Shown here: one piece after another, positions 21,448-64,000 of the stretch
Layout: each line of letters starts with the position of its first letter
Numbering within the stretch: the first letter of the stretch is position 1
NCBI RefSeq assembly: GCF_963678635.1
Contig: NC_087067.1
Span: forward strand, 6,800,647-6,864,646
From: Symsagittifera roscoffensis
Taxonomy: Eukaryota > Xenacoelomorpha > Acoela > Convolutidae
DNA length: 64,000 bases
Direction of reading: 5' to 3'
Program-made: the position numbers and the translations under genes
Notes under the pieces: generated by a model
Seen by the model: only the letters and a program-made list of their open reading frames with translations
What the model was told of the DNA's origin: nothing
Database searches by the model: none

Positions 21448-22301
21448 GTTGAAATGAACACTTCAAGTGTTGATGCTTGAAACTGACTTAGACTACTCGC
21501 CAGTATCTAGATTACCTGAGATTTTTTCAGCGCAGCACATCAAAAAATGAGAAAATTAAAACCAATTTTGCCGTTTTCTCGGAATTTTTTGGAAGTCTTA
21601 TAATCGACGCAACCTATGTCTCAATGTTTTTATGTTAATAGTTTTTTTTATTTCCGATCAACCCTCCTTCAGGTGATGGGAGGAAACTAGCAGGGGGTGT
21701 TTTTTTCTCCGATTTCGTCTGCATCAAAGTAAACTCATATTCAGCAAAGTTGGTATCATATTGGTATCATTCAGATTCCAATAAATTCAAAACTTTTCTG
21801 TATCAATTTTTTTCAATTTTCAATTTTCTTCAATTCTCAGACTAACTTAGAGAAATTGAAGGAAGGCTGACCTCGAACAAGTTAATTTCTACTTACATTG
21901 TGGCAATTATTATCCATCGTTCTATTTTTTTTTTCACCTAATTCAGTTGCCTTTTCTAAAACAATTATATAATGAAAATTGAACAAAAGTAAGAAATAAA
22001 TCAATTTATTTTCGTACTGGTTTATTTGAAGTTCGATCTTTTTTTAAAATCAGTGATTGGAAAATTCTGTGTTACAGCATAGCAATCGGCAATCCTTGGT
22101 TTTTTAAACTAAATTTTTTTCTTCACAACAATTTCAGTCAGCTTATATGTCGTAATTTCAAATTGAACGCAGACCTCTATCCGAGCGGGAGCGAACATGA
22201 TCATTTATACCTCGATTATTGATGCTCAGAAAATAATCAAAATGCAACCCCCCCCCCCCCTATCCTTTTGCTTTGGTATGAAAACAAATTTTATATTAAA
22301 T

Positions 22302-22404
22302 GACGTCACTATTTGTGTCCCGAAATAGTGTGACGTAAATATCTGTAACTTCATAACAATTTGTTTATTATTTATTTAGCTAAAATAGTGATGTCATTTT
22401 ACAT
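22302..22404. repeat. short inverted repeat with a CRE-like palindrome
   Basis: AAATGACGTCACTATTT on the left is mirrored by AAATAGTGATGTCATTTT on the right. The left arm contains TGACGTCA, the CREB/ATF consensus. It lies about 1.9 kb upstream of the receptor start codon. Regulation is inference only. Confidence 0.4.
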
Positions 22405-24294
22405 ATGGGTAATAGAATCATCATATGGAAATTGGACATCTGGGCGGAAATAATAGTCACACGATAGGACACGCTTTGCCGTTAATAATTTGGGTTTTAT
22501 ATCTAAGTTTCTGACTTTTCAATTGGCTGCTGATAGTTTCAGTCGTTAACTTCTTAATATTCAATCAATATTTCGGTCAAAATCACATATGACTGCGATG
22601 CTATAGACGAGAAATGATAGAAAAACGATAGAAGTGAGCTGCGATTACCATCATCATTAAGTAGCATATGAAACCAAACATTGTAGTTCGGACTTTTCTT
22701 TAATACTTTCCACCAAATCAGCAAACTAAAACTACCAAATTACCGTAGAAAAGATTACACTTCTTGCTGTTAACGTAAAGGACATCTTAAACATCTTAAA
22801 CATAACATCTCAGCAGCCATCGACTCTTAGTCTGAATCACAAAACAATAAAGCTTGCCTCGCTTTTATTCTCTTCAGAAGTCAGCGCAAACACAACAAAA
22901 TAAACTTTCTTACGCAAATTCGAAAACAATTTGCTAGTTTTATTTCTTACTTTAAAACACCACAAGATTTTATTTTTTTCAATACTTTTTCAATACTTCA
23001 CAAGCAAGATTCAAATCGGAGCGTTTTATGCAGTCATTGTAATCACAATCTCAAACGCAAGAGTTGAAAAAGAAAACATTTTAAACGTTTATAGCGTGGC
23101 GACCGGTTAAAAAACTGTTTTTTTTTTATCGCGTTTAGGTAATAACAATAAATTTCAGTTTTAAGCTTCGATAAATTTATGTTAACTGTTTTGTTAGAGC
23201 TTATAGAATTGAGTCAGTTTTATTATATTTCGCCTGAAAGTTGGGTTATAAATTCAATTAACTAGACGGATCAAAATCCAGTGGATCGTGGATCTATCCT
23301 CCAATTTGCGAACTATTATTCTTGTTACTTAACGTTACTAGCAATTGCAGCCCACAATTTTATCATAAATTTCTTTCTTGGAACCAAGAACGAGAGAACC
23401 CTGTTACTAAAATTTGAAACCCTCTGACAAGTTTTACGAATTTTAGACATACGCGCCTTGTAATTCTTCAAAAATTATTTTATCCTCAGCCCAATCAGCC
23501 CCGGCGCAATTCAAGTGATCGTACTTACGCAGAATCAAACGAAATAAAAGAACCAAAGTACAGAACATTAGTTTATTATTTACAAGTTATTTATTTATTC
23601 GTCATTTTGTTACAATTTATAAGTGCGATTTGTGATTTCATAAAAGAGTTTCCAGAAATCGAGCTCTTAAAGATTGTAAAAATAACTCAAGGAACAGAGT
23701 TGTTTATTGTTCAGCCGTGGTGCATTTCTTGCCAAATTGCACTTAACGATTTGATTAAAAACAAAAGGTATAATTTAACTTATTTAGTCGAGTAATGAAA
23801 ATAAGAAACAGTCAGCAAAAATCATTAACAATTCAGTGCATGGGAAAGACTACACCGAAAGAAAAAAATGAAAGCCTCAATCTCTGGTTGAATTTGTTAC
23901 CCGCAATTTGATTTTATGGCTTCTACTGCCAGTTATTTTGAGCATCCTGTTTTGCTGTTTGCTGTTACTGTTAAAATTCTCCTTAAAACACGTTTTCAAA
24001 GTTGAGTTATATTTAATTGAAAAAAAAAAACATTTCAGCCAAATCAATTCAAAAAGCAGATCGGTAGGGTAAATTAGTCGTTTCCAGCCATTTTATTCGC
24101 CCTGAATTTTGACCCGAGTTAAAATCTTCCCTGATACGCAGTGCGTTCGAATACTATCAGCAGTTACAATTTAAGTCAACCGGTCAATTTAATCAACTTA
24201 ACTATTCAACCATTATCTAAGTTAGCGCTTCAAACAGTGCTTTTTATACTTACCATTACTTTTTTATTACCAATTTTGGAGTTGGAGTTGTTTT

Positions 24295-62118
<37,824 letters not shown>

Positions 62119-64000
62119 GTAAGTTTTTTCTTATTAACTTAAATAAGTAGTTAAATCAGAGTTAGTAATTTAAACCCTCTGTTTAAGTGTCAAAGAACGT
62201 CGTAAAGACTTGTAAGAGGTAATGATTTTTTGGCTCGACTTATAATTAGTTCGCATCAGATTTGTTTTTTTTTGCAGTTGGACTTTTGATTTTCAATTCT
62301 AAGTTCAATTCAAGTTCTTTTGTTAAAAGTAGTGGTGTTAATTACGCTCTCCGACTACGAAAGCGGAAATGAAGCCAAAAAACATGAATGATTTCTAGTT
62401 TCAAATGTGGGCTTAAATTTAAGATTTCCCAGCGGAATAATCGGTTCACCCAATGAGCCAGTTTCCTCAAACTGGGCTATTTTAATCAAAAAAGAGGCGA
62501 TAATTGAAACTCAAAGAGCTATAAGGACATAGATTTGTTTTTTTTGAAACTCGAAAGTTAAAAATATAAATTTCCAAAGTGAACTGTTGATTCTTAGCTA
62601 TGTTATTTCTAATGGCTATGTTTGTTTTTGTTCGTTCAAAACCAATTTTCTGCTCTACGCATTGAAATTTGGATTCTAAGTAAGGCGTTGAGGTCATATT
62701 AGTCGCGCAATTACTTGAAGTCTGCTCTGGCATTGACGTCACATTATTATTCAGGCAGTTACAACTTGCATATAAAAATCATTCGCAATAAATTGAGAAG
62801 AAAAAATTTGGGTTGTTCATATACAACAAAGTGTGATCTTTTTTCTCGGAGAAATTTGATTTTTTTGAATCATTGAGATAATGTTAAATTTTTGATAGCT
62901 GCTGACTTCAACATCAGAATTCGATTAGTAAATGTTGTTTTAAAAAATTAGTGTCCTTTAGTTAATTGCGAGCCAATTTAGCTACCTACATTTTACTGCC
63001 TAGTCATTTCACTACTCAACAATTTAAATCCACAGCAACTTAATTCCTGTTTTATAACTTAACACCAAAATTCGTGCTGTATGAACTCCTTGTCTTAACT
63101 CCTGTCACACCAAAGTTAATCCTGCTATTAAAGCACGCATCACATTGAAAAACGTGGTTTTATCTCCATTATACGTGCTAAAATGAGGCTTCGTAAGTTA
63201 CTTAAGAATCTTATCGACAATTTCCTAATTTATGTTAACTTAGAAGTTCCACTAAACCATTGTGATTTAAAAAAAACTTGCTTGTGCTAATTCATACTGA
63301 TGTGACGTAATATTTTTGACAAATGTAAAATTCTGACTGTCATTTTATGTTGTACTCAAGCTATAAACAAACGCAACAACCAAAAACAAATTATGATTGA
63401 GTATTCTTTCTGTCGGACAATGATACTTGCTTCTTCGAATGTGAAAAAAGTTTGAGCATTATAGCTGTCTCCACAAATATCTGCTTTTCAAATTTCCCGT
63501 CGTCGCGCGTGTATTCTGAGTTTTTCTTAGGCCAAATTCGATCAGTTAAAAAAGCTTGCTGAAATGATATCGACTGCGGTAAATGTTTAAATTGCTCTGA
63601 AAGCATTCAAACTCATGTATCTTACTACTTTTGCTGGCAATCCTCTGAGTTGCTTGAACAATTTCTTGAAAACCGAAGCTCTTGCAGAGCACATAAGGCA
63701 CACCTGACCAATCAACTCCTTTAATAAAGACTTTTTTTCCGACTTTTGAGGAAAGTGAGGAATATATATGCTCGGAGTGTTTTTTTATTCAGACCCATTC
63801 TCAAAAATATTTCCCTTGCTGGATCGACCCATAGATCTTCTTGATCCCAGAATGGGCGCGCTCACCACAAGACTATCCTGACTTCAAGGTTGCTGTAAAA
63901 CTTTCACTATTAGACTAACGTGACTATGAGAGCGCTGTGATACTTTGATGCTGAAAGTTAAACGCGCATTATTTATGCGTGGCGAATTATCTCGCACCAC
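62119..64000 (+). other. sequence after the last visible receptor exon
   Basis: 1.9 kb, AT-rich, presumably intron. No exon recognised. It ends with a partial TTGTTCCGAC-family element. Confidence 0.5.
63737..64000 (-). repeat. TTGTTCCGAC-family element, cut by window end
   Basis: Starts TTTCCGACTTTTGAGGAAAG and shares TATATATGCTCGGAGTG and, near the end, GCGCATTATTTATGCGTGGC with other copies. Confidence 0.65.

Larger units (their letters stand above)
21093..24294. other. region between the retroelement and the receptor gene
   Basis: About 3.2 kb. It contains a truncated hAT-type MITE (21190-21447), a poly-C run (about 22247-22260) and a short inverted repeat containing TGACGTCAC at 22302-22404. 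An unrecognised 62-codon + frame at 23607-23795 is also present. The promoter and 5' UTR of the receptor should lie toward the right side, but no core element stands out. Confidence 0.45.

Noticed and set aside
22247-22260. Poly-C and poly-G runs (also near 32308, 34893, 41288, 52512, 55831) as functional elements
   Set aside because: Simple homopolymers scattered in introns; prone to length error and without a consistent context.
23607-23795. 62-codon ORF before the receptor gene as a gene
   Set aside because: No motif, no splice or start support; kept only as a note in the intergenic entry.

Overview
This is an animal (metazoan, most likely invertebrate) nuclear genomic window. It is AT-rich and intron-rich, with many short transposons and a 200-N assembly gap. 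I cannot name the species. Two things dominate it.

(1) Positions 2174-21065 hold an 18.9-kb Ty3/Gypsy-type LTR retrotransposon in + orientation. It has 400/410-bp LTRs and a 4-bp target duplication (CATA). Gene order: leader; a small basic ORF; a long gag with an extra N-terminal domain; aspartic protease; reverse transcriptase; RNase H; integrase; a hydrophobic plus Pro/Ser/Thr-rich ORF of unknown function; an envelope-type glycoprotein that looks like the class III-like glycoproteins of chuviruses and other mononegavirus relatives; and a second unknown ORF that starts on an ATGA overlap with the env stop. The LTRs are nearly identical, yet the coding region carries a dozen or so in-frame stops and several frameshifts. 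The element sits inside an older dispersed repeat whose uninterrupted copies are also in this window.

(2) Positions about 24295 to beyond 62118 hold an EGFR/ErbB receptor tyrosine kinase gene on the + strand. I reconstruct 22 visible exons from splice sites, phase agreement and protein motifs: a signal-peptide exon (24295-24442), L domain I, furin-like Cys-rich domain, L domain II, a second Cys-rich domain, then (after the gap) the tyrosine kinase and a Tyr-containing tail. The transmembrane/juxtamembrane exon is not visible and probably lies in the gap at 50662-50861. The phases suggest an optional 27-nt micro-exon (42706-42732). They also suggest two alternative C-termini: one stops at 60743 with AATAAA signals downstream, the other splices at 60701 to an exon at 61779.

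The introns and flanks carry several repeat families: hAT-type MITEs (the best at 56822-57238 with a perfect 8-bp duplication); a family ending in TTGTTCCGAC (several copies, some nested); foldback elements; an antisense LINE remnant (45357-47000); tRNA-derived SINE-like pieces; an 18-bp minisatellite just before an exon; two unusual arrays of short inverted motifs; and a reversed copy of part of an EGFR exon. No rRNA genes, true tRNA genes or CRISPR arrays are seen.
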